64,000 bases of DNA from Desulfosporosinus meridiei DSM 13257 (lineage in GTDB: Bacteria > Bacillota > Desulfitobacteriia > Desulfitobacteriales > Desulfitobacteriaceae), in assembly GCF_000231385.2 (NCBI RefSeq), contig NC_018515.1, forward strand, positions 1,942,501 through 2,006,500, in the 5' to 3' direction. A program made the translations under genes and the position numbers. The notes under the pieces were generated by a model, which was given only the letters and a program-made list of their open reading frames with translations, did not search any database and was not told the DNA's origin. Shown one piece after another: positions 35,090 through 44,368 of the stretch (the first letter of the stretch is position 1; every line of letters begins with the position of its first letter).

Positions 35090-35127
35090 AATAAGAATAG
35101 CACTCGGTCCGGAGTGCTTTTCTTATT
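35090..35127 (+). terminator. Long-stem terminator after the TfoX-like gene
   Basis: AATAAGAATAGCACTC (35090-35105) and GAGTGCTTTTCTTATT (35112-35127) pair with one mismatch around a six-base loop, with T-rich sequence in the descending arm. Confidence 0.75.
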
Positions 35128-35238
35128 CCATATTCGGAGGGTCTTATAAGCATCCCTCGCCATGGAGAGTTTACTTGACATACCATTGGGTATTCTGATT
35201 GCAGGCTATGTATTCAAGAAGTAAGAGGGAGAGATAAA

Positions 35239-36021
35239 ATGAATTTAAAAATGAAAAAGATATTGGCTGGAGCCTTTGGATTGGGGCTTATTATCTTATT
35301 GCTGCTTTTTGTAAACAGCTTTGTCGGCAATCCTGTATCTAATGCCTTAGCTAAAAAAGCCGCTCAACAATACATTGACACAAAGTACAGTGATCTGAAT
35401 CTGAAAATTGAAAGATCCAATTACAATTTCAAGTTCGGTTCGTATTTTGTGTTCGTAAAGTCTGGTACGAGCGAGGACACTGCCTTTAGCATCTATGTTG
35501 ACAGCTATGGAAATGTCATACGTGATGACTACGAGTACGAGGTTGCTAACAATTTCACCACTTTTCGGAGATTGGATGAAGAGCTGCGGGAAATCGCGAA
35601 AGAGATGATTGGCGGTGAGCTTGATTATGACTTTGATCATATCGCACTTCCTTTTGTCAAGGAGGGAGATTTATCGAAACTTGAGCGGGATATGACATTG
35701 GATATTCACAATCCCCCGCTGCCACTGACGATTGATGTGACATTGTTTAGTCAGGATGTTTCCTTTAGCAAAATTGCGGAAGTCGCCAAAGCTTTAGAAG
35801 CTGTTTTACATGAGCGGGATATTCCTGTCCGTGAGTATAGCATTCGTATTTTGCCCCTATCTGATAAGCCGCAAAGTGAAAACCAAGCAGTCTCATGGGT
35901 CAATTCCCTTTCTGTTTCCTATTTTCCCTCAGAACGAATGGGGGAGGCAAATTTGCCGCAAGTTATGGAGCAGTTTGAGACCGGTCGAGTTGCCGAGGTG
36001 AATGCAAAGGATAAAAAATGA
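35239..36021 (+). CDS. Membrane-anchored protein, YfjL-like
   Basis: The protein has 260 residues after GAGGGAGAG. A single N-terminal membrane segment (ILAGAFGLGLIILLLLFV) is followed by a secreted-side region that begins ALAKKAAQQYIDTKYSDLNL, a pattern seen in YfjL-like proteins of Bacilli. The rest contains a repeated alpha/beta half with YGNVIRDDYEYEV and later a second strand-rich part. No enzymatic motif is visible. A terminator hairpin follows directly. Confidence 0.6.
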   Translation: MNLKMKKILAGAFGLGLIILLLLFVNSFVGNPVSNALAKKAAQQYIDTKYSDLNLKIERSNYNFKFGSYFVFVKSGTSEDTAFSIYVDSYGNVIRDDYEYEVANNFTTFRRLDEELREIAKEMIGGELDYDFDHIALPFVKEGDLSKLERDMTLDIHNPPLPLTIDVTLFSQDVSFSKIAEVAKALEAVLHERDIPVREYSIRILPLSDKPQSENQAVSWVNSLSVSYFPSERMGEANLPQVMEQFETGRVAEVNAKDKK

Positions 36022-36026
36022 ATAAT

Positions 36027-36061
36027 AGCCGACAGCAACTCGTATCTGAGTGGTGTCGGCT
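36027..36061. terminator. Terminator hairpin
   Basis: AGCCGACA (36027-36034) and TGTCGGCT (36054-36061) are exact complements, with an inner ACTC/GAGT pairing. It lies between the YfjL-like gene and the convergent DinB-like gene and could serve both. Confidence 0.65.
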
Positions 36062-36115
36062 TGAGTTATAAGTTTCCTTGGACGCAGTATGTAATTCAAT
36101 TATTAAATTTCAGAC

Positions 36116-36661
36116 TTATTGTTTTCGAGTAGCATATAGGAAACGACAGTAACCGATCTCTGCAGCATTCTTCATAAGTTCGAGATTAAGCCACCCCGCC
36201 AGGTCATAGAATGGTTTGTCTGTAAAAGGCCACCTTGTTCGTTCGCAGGAAAGGAAATCATCATCTGACAAAGATTCCACTGAACTTCTCCAAACATCTC
36301 TTAGCTGAATGATTCGTTCCTTTGTTGCTGTCATGTTACCAGGCCAAAGGATATTCTCACGACTTAGAGTTCCCTTGCTAAAAGAAAAATCAAGAACCAT
36401 TGACCACCAAAATATAATATGCCATGTTATCCAAGCTAAACTAGCTGGTCCAATATCATAAGCCTCTGAATCTGGCCAATCTGCATGCCATGTTCCGGAT
36501 TCATTGACAACATGAAGACCCTTTGTAGCAGGCCGCCATAGACTCTCTTCGGTTCCAAGATTGTTGAGGTGATATTCTAACATTTGCCATGAAATATCAA
36601 ACTGAAAGTTTAATGATTTACGAATGCTTTCTGCTGAACTGACTATAATTTTGTCCGTCAT
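36116..36661 (-). CDS. DinB-superfamily protein
   Basis: The protein has 181 residues. The four-helix DinB fold is suggested by FDISWQMLEYHLNNL, WITWHIIFWWSMVLDF (histidine of the metal triad), and LNLELMKNAAEIGYCRFL near the C-terminus. DinB/YfiT proteins bind a divalent metal and often act as thiol-dependent transferases. It has no partner in the neighbourhood. The second histidine of the usual triad is not obvious, so activity may be altered. Confidence 0.75.
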   Translation of the reverse strand: MTDKIIVSSAESIRKSLNFQFDISWQMLEYHLNNLGTEESLWRPATKGLHVVNESGTWHADWPDSEAYDIGPASLAWITWHIIFWWSMVLDFSFSKGTLSRENILWPGNMTATKERIIQLRDVWRSSVESLSDDDFLSCERTRWPFTDKPFYDLAGWLNLELMKNAAEIGYCRFLYATRKQ

Positions 36662-36737
36662 ATTTGCATGCTCCTTTTGTACATTGTTATAAGCATCTGG
36701 TCATCGACGAAATGCAGGATTACACGCCGATTGGATT

Positions 36738-37619
36738 CTACATTGAACTTTCCATATTCACCACGCAAGAGCCGCGTTGAATCGTTGATGTATCCCTTTC
36801 CTTTTGCTCATATACCTGACGCGGATCAAATTTTGCATAGTTTTCAGCGGGCTTCGTCTCAATTCCCGCAAAGGAAATGGGCAATCCTGCCGAGGCAAGG
36901 AAGCTTTGGCCATCCTGAATTTGAAAATGGATGTGCGGCTCAGTTGTATTGCCGGAGTTGCCGCATTGCGCGATGGGCTCGCCGCGCTTTACCTGCCGGC
37001 CCGCCTGGACCTTAATGCTGTGGGGCAGAAGGTGAGCCAGCAAGCTATACTCTTTTGCCGCGTGCCTGATTACGATGTAATTGCCACGAATATCTTTAGC
37101 GGCATGATCTACAGAACCGTTGCCATAGGTGCGGGAATCAGGGTATTTGTCGATTGCTTTTACAACAACTCCGTCAGCCGGAGCTAAGACATCCCTGCCG
37201 TAGCAATAGTAGTTAGGCAAAAGGGTTTTGTCGCTGGAACAGCTTTGACCGTTGTCATCCAAGATCAAAAAGTCATAGGCGTAGCGCTGGGTTAAAATGC
37301 TCCAGGAATGAGAGGTTTCCTTGTCCGGTCCACCATTGACCACTGTCCATTCCCCGCTGAATGGCAGGGAATAGCGTATGGCAGGCTGATAGTTATTTGG
37401 ATCCGGCAGTCGGAAGCCATGGAAAAGATAGATATAGGGTATAGCAATCAATTGCTGTAAGGACTGCACAAAAATTGAGAGAGAGGCGAAAATCTCCACA
37501 AAAGCAAACAGCCAGAATAACCAAAGGTATTTCCAGATCGGCGCATCCGAAAAAAACATTGGCAGGCCCAAAAGACCTATATATTTTAGTTTGCCGGATA
37601 TAGAAACAATTCGGTTCAT
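36738..37619 (-). CDS. M23 family metallopeptidase with N-terminal membrane segments
   Basis: The protein has 293 residues from the ATG at 37619, preceded by GGGAGG; the frame continues upstream without a site and is not coding. Two hydrophobic stretches at about residues 8-60 anchor it. The LytM domain has HSWSILTQRYAYDF (first zinc ligands), DVLAPADGVVVKAI, the LLAHLLPHS motif and the HIHFQ ending. Such enzymes cut peptidoglycan cross-bridges or serve as inactive activators; here the H-x-H pair is intact. Confidence 0.87.
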   Translation of the reverse strand: MNRIVSISGKLKYIGLLGLPMFFSDAPIWKYLWLFWLFAFVEIFASLSIFVQSLQQLIAIPYIYLFHGFRLPDPNNYQPAIRYSLPFSGEWTVVNGGPDKETSHSWSILTQRYAYDFLILDDNGQSCSSDKTLLPNYYCYGRDVLAPADGVVVKAIDKYPDSRTYGNGSVDHAAKDIRGNYIVIRHAAKEYSLLAHLLPHSIKVQAGRQVKRGEPIAQCGNSGNTTEPHIHFQIQDGQSFLASAGLPISFAGIETKPAENYAKFDPRQVYEQKERDTSTIQRGSCVVNMESSM

Positions 37620-37848
37620 ATAAACCTCCCGATTGTATACTTTCTTTTCCAGTATAGCATAAGTTTGTGAATTTAGAGGCTGAATCGAGGCCAAAATGCC
37701 AGTGGCAATTGGTGTGCGCGGCGCGGTGCCTTGGCTGGCGTCCTTACCGTGCCGGCTTTTTGAACTAGGATTTACGGTTAACGTCGGTGTTTCCTCAAAC
37801 AAGTTCCTGGCTAAAATGGGTTCTGCACACCCAGTATGTCAATTTCAT

Positions 37849-37950
37849 GATAGAATAGTATCGTGAAAAGGAAAGGACTGCTTCATGAATGCTCGGAGTA
37901 TGGAGCAGAACTGCGAACTGACCATGAACCTGATCTGAATTGAGCTGTTT
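37849..37950 (+). pseudogene. Deletion relic joining bceR leader to an internal bceS piece
   Basis: Bases 37849-37887 match the leader and start region of the response regulator gene (5332-5368; GATAGAATAGTA...GAAAAGG...CTGCTTCATG). The next 57 bases match an internal part of the kinase gene (6513-6569; GCTCxGAGTATGGAGCAGAAC). The roughly 1.1 kb between them is missing. This is the remains of a second BceRS-type operon. The larger interval 37620-37996 has no intact gene. Confidence 0.75.
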
Positions 37951-37996
37951 TACAAGTTAACAGGGATTCCAGACTTTAGGATTGGGGGGACCTTTA

Positions 37997-39757
37997 ATGG
38001 GCTATGAAAGTACAGAGAGCCAGAAGCCAGGAATTCTTATGAATGAACTTCGAGCTGTGCTTGACTCAATCTACAGTGGAATTATCGCTGTTGATATCAA
38101 TGGAAAAATAACCTATATCAACGAAACTGCCAAGAAGTTTATGGTCTGCGGTGAAGAAATTATTGGGCGTGATGTTAATGAACTTATTCCTTTGTCTAGG
38201 ATCAAAGATGTTTTACATAGTGCTAAGCCCCAATATGGGGTTAAGCTGCAGATTGGAGATAGAACAGTCTTAACCAATCGTACTCCCATTATAATTAATC
38301 GGCAAATAACCGGAGCAGTAAGTTCTTTTTTAGATATTACTGACCTGGAATTGGTCTCTCACCAAATACATTCTGTTCAAGAACTGAATAGCGAACTCAG
38401 CGCCTTGATCGATTCTTCGGCAGATGGTTTAGTAATTTCAGATGGTCAAGGCTGCATAATCCGCATGAACAAGGCCTACCGCTTAATGCTGGGTATTCCC
38501 CTGGACGAGAATTTCACAGGACTACCTGTCACGGAACTTGTCACAAGAGGTTACTTATCAGAACTTGTCACATCTAAAGTCCTCCAAACCCTTAACTCTG
38601 CTACTATGATTCAAGAAATTAAGGGCAGAGAAATTCTGTTCACAGGAACCCCCGTTTTTAATACTAAGGGAAAGGTAGTACGTGTCATTGCCAATATACG
38701 AGACCTCACTGAACTAAATTCCCTAAGACGAAGTCTTCATAGGTTTTCTCAAGAGATGGATAACTATCGCTCTGAACTATCCCGCTTAAAGATAAAAGCC
38801 CTGGAGGACGGCTTTATCTTTAATAGTCCTGAAATCCGAAAAGTTGTGGAATTATCCATTCGTGTGGCGCGAGTGGATACAAATGTACTAATCACTGGGG
38901 AATCTGGCGTAGGCAAGGAAATTATAACTCGGATGATTCGCGAAGCAAGCAACCGATCTACCGGACCTTTTATTAAGATTAATTGTGGAGCTCTCTCCCC
39001 GAGTCTGATAGAGTCTGAACTATTTGGCTATGAGGAAGGAGCCTTTACCGGGGCAGCCAAGAAGGGGAAGCCTGGAATCTTTGAACTTGCTTTAAAGGGA
39101 ACCTTATTCCTCGATGAAGTGGGTGAACTTCCTCTTGACCTTCAAGTCAAGTTACTAAGAGTGATTCAAGAAAAGGAGATTACCCGCCTGGGTGGGACGC
39201 AGAGTATTTCTGTCGATGTACGCTTGATTACAGCGACAAATCGAAATTTAGAGCAAATGGTTAAAGAGGGGACGTTTCGCCAGGATCTTTTTTATCGCTT
39301 AAATGTTGTCAATATTTATGTCCCGCCTCTCCGTGAACGTGTAATCGATATTCCAATATTAGTGGAGTACTTCATGCGAAAATTCTCTAAGAAATATAAC
39401 CTTAATCGCAAAATTTCTCCGGAAATCATGCAAGCCTTTACGGAACACGATTGGCCGGGAAACATTCGTGAACTCGAAAATACAATTGAACGAATGGTAA
39501 TTTTAAGCCCTGATGAAGGGATCGATCCTTCTTTATTTAAGGGCAATGGCTCAAAAGAAACAACTGCGGATCCGCCTCGACTTTTAAAAGATGCCTTAGC
39601 TGAAACAGAGAAGAAAATGATCTTACAAGCCTATCATTTGACCCAAAGTACCAGGAAAGCTGCTTCAATGTTAGGCATTAATCAATCTACCGTAGTGCGC
39701 AAGCTGAAGCTTTATGGAAAGGAGACTTTAGTGATGCCAAGAAGCATCACTGATTAA
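37997..39757 (+). CDS. Sigma-54-dependent transcriptional activator with two PAS domains
   Basis: The protein has 586 residues from the ATG at 37997 after GGGGGGA. PAS domains lie at about residues 12-120 and 125-240 (AVLDSIYSGIIAVDINGKI; ALIDSSADGLVISDGQG). The AAA+ core has Walker A GESGVGKEII, the sigma-54 contact loop GAFTGA and Walker B GTLFLDEVGELPL. A Fis-type HTH ends it (TRKAASMLGINQSTVVRKL). A small ligand or redox state sensed by PAS presumably activates sigma-54 promoters. The Fe-S oxidoreductase gene convergent to it is a candidate target, but no -24/-12 box was found there. Confidence 0.93.
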   Translation: MGYESTESQKPGILMNELRAVLDSIYSGIIAVDINGKITYINETAKKFMVCGEEIIGRDVNELIPLSRIKDVLHSAKPQYGVKLQIGDRTVLTNRTPIIINRQITGAVSSFLDITDLELVSHQIHSVQELNSELSALIDSSADGLVISDGQGCIIRMNKAYRLMLGIPLDENFTGLPVTELVTRGYLSELVTSKVLQTLNSATMIQEIKGREILFTGTPVFNTKGKVVRVIANIRDLTELNSLRRSLHRFSQEMDNYRSELSRLKIKALEDGFIFNSPEIRKVVELSIRVARVDTNVLITGESGVGKEIITRMIREASNRSTGPFIKINCGALSPSLIESELFGYEEGAFTGAAKKGKPGIFELALKGTLFLDEVGELPLDLQVKLLRVIQEKEITRLGGTQSISVDVRLITATNRNLEQMVKEGTFRQDLFYRLNVVNIYVPPLRERVIDIPILVEYFMRKFSKKYNLNRKISPEIMQAFTEHDWPGNIRELENTIERMVILSPDEGIDPSLFKGNGSKETTADPPRLLKDALAETEKKMILQAYHLTQSTRKAASMLGINQSTVVRKLKLYGKETLVMPRSITD

Positions 39758-39850
39758 CTGGAGCATCAGGGATTGCCTGCAAAATGACCTAAAGCGATGC
39801 AGTGGATCAGATTCTCCAATCCTAGAAATGAAGAATATTCAATAAAGCAG

Positions 39851-39892
39851 TTAAAAAAACCGGCGGTTTTGTGTATTGCTAATCTGGATTAG
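39851..39892. repeat. Degenerate relative of the 72-bp palindrome
   Basis: TTAAAAAAACCGGCGGTTTT followed ten bases later by TAATCTGGATTAG repeats the left arm and centre of the element at 701-772 in the same order and spacing. The right outer arm is missing. It borders the uppP relic. Confidence 0.6.
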
Positions 39893-39917
39893 TCATATCA
39901 AGAACGCCTATTTATGG

Positions 39918-40289
39918 TTCAACCAAGTCAGAATGGCTCCCCATCAGCAGCACAGGCCATATGCTTTTGGTTGATGAGTTTTTACAACTTAATATGAGGG
40001 AATCATTTAAAGAAATGTTTTTTGTTGTAATTCAGCTTGGTGCAATTTTAGCGGTGGTAGAGACATTCTGGAACAGAATGATTCCTATTACATTCAAAGA
40101 AAAAAGACAGTTTGGTTGTCTATAAGGATATTCTTGGTGATTGGAATGGCGGTAGCATTCTTCGTATCATTACTTGTAATCAAGTTTTTAATGAATTATA
40201 TCAAAAAGCATAACTTTAATATATTTTGCTGGTATCGCATTGCACTTGGTATCCTTGTCTTAATCTACTTTTCTATTGAAAGAGGTTAG
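39918..40289 (+). pseudogene. uppP: Broken undecaprenyl-diphosphatase gene
   Basis: The frame reads [20 protein letters not shown], the phosphatase motif of UppP/BacA, then [15 protein letters not shown], before stopping at a frameshift near 40125. The shifted frame continues with membrane segments and a normal UppP ending (IALGILVLIYFSIERG). Roughly half of the usual 270 residues are missing from the middle. Intact UppP recycles the lipid carrier and gives bacitracin resistance, so its relic beside a BceRS relic fits the decay of one resistance locus. Confidence 0.8.
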
Positions 40290-40377
40290 CATAAATTGAT
40301 ATCAAATCGATTATTGGGACAATTTGATTCCGATTTTTCACCCAGGCAGAATTGAGCAGGTTAAATGAGGAGATTAA

Positions 40378-40417
40378 AAGAGCAAGAAGCCCATTTGTTA
40401 GAGGGCTTCTTGCTCTT
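40378..40417 (-). terminator. Terminator of the Fe-S oxidoreductase gene
   Basis: AAGAGCAAGAAGCCC (40378-40392) and GGGCTTCTTGCTCTT (40403-40417) are perfect 15-bp arms. On the minus strand they follow the gene stop by about 30 bp and are trailed by TTTT. Confidence 0.85.
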
Positions 40418-40448
40418 GAGAAATCTTACTCCGTCTTACAGATCGATA

Positions 40449-42494
40449 TTATATACAACCTTCTAAAATTTCGGAAATATCGAGGGCTTTTAAGGCTTCT
40501 CCCGCTTCACGAGACGCTATTCCGTCGACAATCATGGTTAAGCAGAAAGGACATGCGGTTCCTACATAATCTGTCTTAGCGGCAATTGCTTCGTCGGTAC
40601 GCATGACATTGATGCGGTTGCCTTCATGTTCTTCAAGCCACATTCGACCGCCACCGGCCCCGCAGCAGAAGCTTTTTTCACCTGTATGAGCCATTTCTTT
40701 GATTTCAAGGCCAACAACTTTGAGCAACTCACGGGGTTGAGCATAGATCTGATTATAGCGGCCTAAATAGCAAGAATCATGATAGGTAATTGATTTTCCG
40801 GAAATATTGTTCAGCTTAAGTTTTCCGGATTTCACCAGCTCAAGCAAGAAGGTTGAATGGTGCACAACTTCGAAATTCCCGTCTAATTGAGGATACTCAT
40901 TTTTAAGAATGTTGAAGCAGTGAGGACATTGAGTGATAATTTTCTTAACCCCATATCCCTTCATGACTTCGATATTTTCGGAGGCCAATGTATAAAACAA
41001 GTATTCATTTCCTAATTTACGGGCAGAGTCACCACAGCATTTTTCTTCGTTGCCTAAGATTGCAAAATGAACACCAGCCCTTTGTAACAGTTTGACTAAG
41101 GCAGCGGAGACTTTCTGGTTACGTGCATCAAAGGCACCTGAACAGCCAGGCCAATATAAATATTCAGCTGCAGGATCTTCTGCAAAGGTTTTTACGCCTA
41201 ACCCTTTTAAATAGTCGGCCCGTGTTGTCCAGCCGATGCCCCAGGGATTCCCGTTATTCTCCATATTTCTGAAGGCTAGCTGAGCCTCAGCAGGGAACCT
41301 GCTTTCCATTAAGACTAAATGTCGTCTCAGATCAATGGTTTTATCAACATGCTCGACGAAAACTGGGCATTGCTGTTCACAAGCACGGCAGGTAGTACAG
41401 GACCATAAGTCTTCCTCAGGAATAACTTCACCTATGAGAGAACGTACCGGCAGTTCGACGGTCTCTTCGGTTGCTGCAGTTTCAGCTTCCGCTGTTTGCT
41501 TGGCTAAAGCGTCTTTCTGTACGGCTTTAAGGGCCGTACCTGCTTCTTCCATCAAAACCCGCATATCCTGAATGATCTTTTTGGGATTTAAGTGTTTGCC
41601 GCTTAAATAAGCCGGACAATTATCCTGGCAGCGTCCGCAACGCAAGCATGCATCCGTGTTGAATAACATTTTCCAAGAAAACTCGCGCAGCTGACTTTTA
41701 CCAAATGATTCCAGACTTTCATCTTCGAAATTTATAAGCTCCGGGATTCCCATGGGTCCTCTGTTACGGAAAAAAATATTTAATGGACCCAATAGCACAT
41801 GGAACAGCTTCGAATAAGGGAAGTAAGCGATGAACATCATTGCCAAGAGCAGATGGAACCACCATAAAAATCTATGCAATGAAAGTAACTGGGCCTGGTT
41901 GAGATAGGCTTTGAGGGGAATTGATATCCATTGGCCAATAAATCCCCATCCCGCCCAGGGATCAGGTGCTGCCGCAATCCGAGCTCCTTCAATTAGGAAG
42001 CCGGTTAGCAGGATTACAAATATTAAGCCTAGTGTGATTGCATCATCCGTTTTATTGTCCAGGCGGTCGGGTCTTTGGATATAGCGACGATATGCTGCTA
42101 TTAGGATACCGAGGATTGCCGCCAAGCCAAAGAGATTTGCTGTCAGCTTTATAAACAGATAAAGCCAGCCGCGGAATATTTGTAAGCCAAAATCAGCTTG
42201 CAAAGTAATTATTGCTGTGGCAAAGGCTAAGAATACAAAGCCCCAAAAAATACAAAGGTGCATGATTCCCGGATAAGAATCTTTGAGGATTCGCTTATGC
42301 CCGAATCCATAGACAATAATATCTTTTAGGCCTGGCCATAGATTCTTCCAGCGGTTCTCAGGCTGACCTAATTTCCAAAGTGACACTCGTTTGTACACTC
42401 CGTAGCCGAAGACAATAAGGGCAATGATGAAGAACAAATAGAGCCAATGCTCTCCTTCAATGTTCCAATACACTTGACGTGTGGCCATGTTCAT
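40449..42494 (-). CDS. Membrane-bound heterodisulfide-reductase-like Fe-S oxidoreductase (cytochrome b/NarI-like + HdrD-like)
   Basis: The protein has 681 residues. The first 270 hold about six membrane helices with histidines for haem b, resembling NarI. A ferredoxin domain then has CLRCGRCQDNCP and CTTCRACEQQCP, binding two [4Fe-4S] clusters. Two CCG domains follow: LYWPGCSGAFD...EKCCGD...QCPHCFN, and YHDSCYLGRY...SFCCGAGGG...ACPFC. The protein probably moves electrons between the menaquinone pool and a soluble partner such as an electron-transfer flavoprotein, although no etf genes are next to it. It has its own terminator and a 640-bp upstream region. Confidence 0.88.
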   Translation of the reverse strand: MNMATRQVYWNIEGEHWLYLFFIIALIVFGYGVYKRVSLWKLGQPENRWKNLWPGLKDIIVYGFGHKRILKDSYPGIMHLCIFWGFVFLAFATAIITLQADFGLQIFRGWLYLFIKLTANLFGLAAILGILIAAYRRYIQRPDRLDNKTDDAITLGLIFVILLTGFLIEGARIAAAPDPWAGWGFIGQWISIPLKAYLNQAQLLSLHRFLWWFHLLLAMMFIAYFPYSKLFHVLLGPLNIFFRNRGPMGIPELINFEDESLESFGKSQLREFSWKMLFNTDACLRCGRCQDNCPAYLSGKHLNPKKIIQDMRVLMEEAGTALKAVQKDALAKQTAEAETAATEETVELPVRSLIGEVIPEEDLWSCTTCRACEQQCPVFVEHVDKTIDLRRHLVLMESRFPAEAQLAFRNMENNGNPWGIGWTTRADYLKGLGVKTFAEDPAAEYLYWPGCSGAFDARNQKVSAALVKLLQRAGVHFAILGNEEKCCGDSARKLGNEYLFYTLASENIEVMKGYGVKKIITQCPHCFNILKNEYPQLDGNFEVVHHSTFLLELVKSGKLKLNNISGKSITYHDSCYLGRYNQIYAQPRELLKVVGLEIKEMAHTGEKSFCCGAGGGRMWLEEHEGNRINVMRTDEAIAAKTDYVGTACPFCLTMIVDGIASREAGEALKALDISEILEGCI

Positions 42495-43137
42495 CTCTCC
42501 TTATTTGATCTGCCCGCACCTGAATAAGTGCTTTGCCGATCGAATTTATGGTTTAGAAGCTTCTGTTTTTTGTTATAGCTAGGGTAAACATTTATTAAAA
42601 TGATCACAAACGACTGAGATTTAGAGGGTATACTTTCCAATAGATGCTCCAGTGCTATTAATATTTCTGGGGAGTAAAACCATTGACGATGCGCTTATTT
42701 TCTTAATTTAACAACTCCTCTTCATAAATATTAGCTATGGTGATGACTACGCTTTTTACTTAACAACTATTAACTTTTTGAAAAATAGACGAAAAAAACC
42801 GCTGGCAAGCCCTGTTTCAAAGGATCATCCTACAATGAACTGATTATTCTAATAATTCATACTAGTTTTACTGCTCTTATTATACTCTTAGGCATAATAA
42901 ACTTCAATGGTGTTTGGGGTTTTTGGAAAGATTCTACAAACGAAAATCCGTATTTGAATATTAAGAATACTAATAGCCATCGAGCATTGCTAAAGCTATT
43001 TGAGACGAAATTTATCGCATTGTATCCCCTCGGATGCTTTCAGCATGGGTGCACTATTAATTATAGAAGCCAACAAAAAAACAAACAATTCATAAGGTAT
43101 ACTGTAACATGAGAAGCAGACGGGGAGGAGGTATTCA
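42495..43137. other. AT-rich intergenic region
   Basis: No gene with a start is visible. A frame open for about 80 codons (roughly 42866-43110) begins with hydrophobic residues but lacks a start codon and family features, so it may be chance or a relic. TATACT near 43098 could be the -10 box of the small gene at 43138. Confidence 0.4.
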
Positions 43138-43323
43138 ATGAAACATTGCACAGTATTGGATAACCTTGGGTTTGGTCTGCATTTGCCCCAAACTATGCAA
43201 GATTTAAAATATAGTGGAAATTTTAATGTCTTATGTACCGATTATACCGCTTACATGTTTTATCTATCTGAGAAAGAAAAAATCATCAGCAAAGGAGGAA
43301 GTCAGGAAGAAATGGCTGATTGA
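43138..43323 (+). CDS. Small protein of unknown function
   Basis: The protein has 61 residues with a very strong site (GGGGAGGAGG) upstream and a TATACT box about 35 bp before the start. No family or motif is recognised; the sequence is soluble (HCTVLDNLGFGLHLPQ; YTAYMFYLSEKEKI). Its stop overlaps the ATG of the following broken gene, implying translational coupling. It might be the intact first part of a larger decayed gene. Confidence 0.5.
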   Translation: MKHCTVLDNLGFGLHLPQTMQDLKYSGNFNVLCTDYTAYMFYLSEKEKIISKGGSQEEMAD

Positions 43324-43578
43324 TGAAGAAAAATATGTTTCAGTGTTTTGCCATTGCCCGTATCCATTCTAATGATGAAAATGCCGAGATGGAATTGGAA
43401 CACGTAAAACAAATGTATTTCAAAATTTGAAACCATTGGAGTTGTAGGAGATAACACTTATTACTTTGCCTATAATGATGACTGCTCCGCACTTGTCTTA
43501 TCAGACACGGATAAAGCCAATATCAATAAGATTCTTTCGGAACGGGAGATGCAGAAAAGCGAGAAATATGGTTGGTAA
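43323..43578 (+). pseudogene. Frameshifted small gene coupled to the preceding one
   Basis: ATG at 43323 opens a frame of 35 codons (KKNMFQCFAIARIHSNDEN) that stops at 43430. The +1 frame then runs on as FETIGVVGDNTYYFAYNDD through to 43578 without a start. A single-base change in the AAAATTTG run near 43425 would give one 85-residue protein. No family is recognised. Confidence 0.45.
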
Positions 43579-43703
43579 ACCACAGATTGGCGTTCCGGGC
43601 AGAGGAGAAAATGTTGCGCAGAATTATCTGCAGATGACAGTGATGGAATAAATACTGCCGGCAGCTCTGACCCTGCCGGCAGTTTCCTTTTCCCTTTGAA
43701 ACG

Positions 43704-43943
43704 TTAAGCTTGGGGAGGGTCATAAAGATCATTTGTCGTCGTGTCGATGACCTTTATATCCCGTACTCCCGTCAGGGCTCCACTGGGAGTTAGAAATATA
43801 TCACTTGAGATAAGGGAATTCATAGCAGCCATAGCCTCAGTCAGCTGCAGGTTCTCTTTGGGATTATCAATAGTAATGGCAAAGGTTTTGCCCCCTGCAG
43901 TAGTAAAGGTTAACCTGACAACCTTGGTTGATGATAGAGCCAT
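43704..43943 (-). CDS. DUF2922 family protein
   Basis: The protein has 79 residues. The pattern KVVRLTFTTAGGKTFAITID followed by NPKENLQLTEAM and ALTGVRDIKVIDTTT is that of DUF2922. These small Firmicute proteins are usually encoded next to DUF1659, as here. Role unknown. The site GGAGG lies upstream of the ATG. Confidence 0.85.
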   Translation of the reverse strand: MALSSTKVVRLTFTTAGGKTFAITIDNPKENLQLTEAMAAMNSLISSDIFLTPSGALTGVRDIKVIDTTTNDLYDPPQA

Positions 43944-43985
43944 TCTGTCCCAGCCTCCTTTTTTATTGATTTAGTTTCTGCCGCT

Positions 43986-44210
43986 TTATTCCTCAATCAG
44001 CTCGAAGGTCTTCCGATTGAGTACTTCGATCACCGGATTCTGGGACAAGCCGAATAAAGTATGAGCTGCATCGTGAAGAGCCTGATCCGAAGCGTCGAAC
44101 CTCAGATAATTCAGGCTTTTTTGTTTTTTGATCGGTGCGCCCAAGGCCGTGAGTCCGGCCTGGTAGACAACAACCAGGGCCGAATTCGAAGGAATTGATT
44201 GAACTGACAT
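43986..44210 (-). CDS. DUF1659 family protein
   Basis: The protein has 74 residues from the ATG at 44210 (AAAGGAGA upstream). ALVVVYQAGLTALGAPIKKQ and LRFDASDQALHDAAHTLFGL, with a final VIEVLNRKTFELIEE, fit DUF1659. It is transcribed before the DUF2922 gene with a 42-bp gap, the common two-gene unit of spore-forming or related Firmicutes. Confidence 0.85.
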   Translation of the reverse strand: MSVQSIPSNSALVVVYQAGLTALGAPIKKQKSLNYLRFDASDQALHDAAHTLFGLSQNPVIEVLNRKTFELIEE

Positions 44211-44368
44211 TATACTCTTCTCCTTTCTCAAGATCGATAGGATGTCTGAAGTATGACCATTCTGTATAATGTATGAGTTGTCCTGTCAAATGGTTACACA
44301 AGCCTCTTGCTTGTCATGTCATAGATTAGGACTGGACTTGTTGGTATCCTGGGGGGGCGTAACAGGCA

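Larger units (their letters stand above)
39758..40448. other. Relic-bearing gap between the sigma-54 activator and the Fe-S oxidoreductase
   Basis: It holds a degenerate palindrome copy, the uppP relic and the terminator of the minus-strand gene. There is no intact gene. Confidence 0.6.

Noticed and set aside
37620-37802. N-terminal extension of the M23 peptidase
   Set aside because: The extra 61 residues are low-quality and precede a well-placed ATG with GGGAGG at 37619.
40352-40579. 75-codon plus-strand frame over the end of the Fe-S oxidoreductase
   Set aside because: It is antisense to conserved coding sequence and contains the terminator hairpin.
42495-42700. Sigma-54 promoter upstream of the Fe-S oxidoreductase
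   Set aside because: No GG-N10-GC arrangement in a TGGCAC/TTGC context was found on the minus strand, although a sigma-54 activator is encoded nearby.
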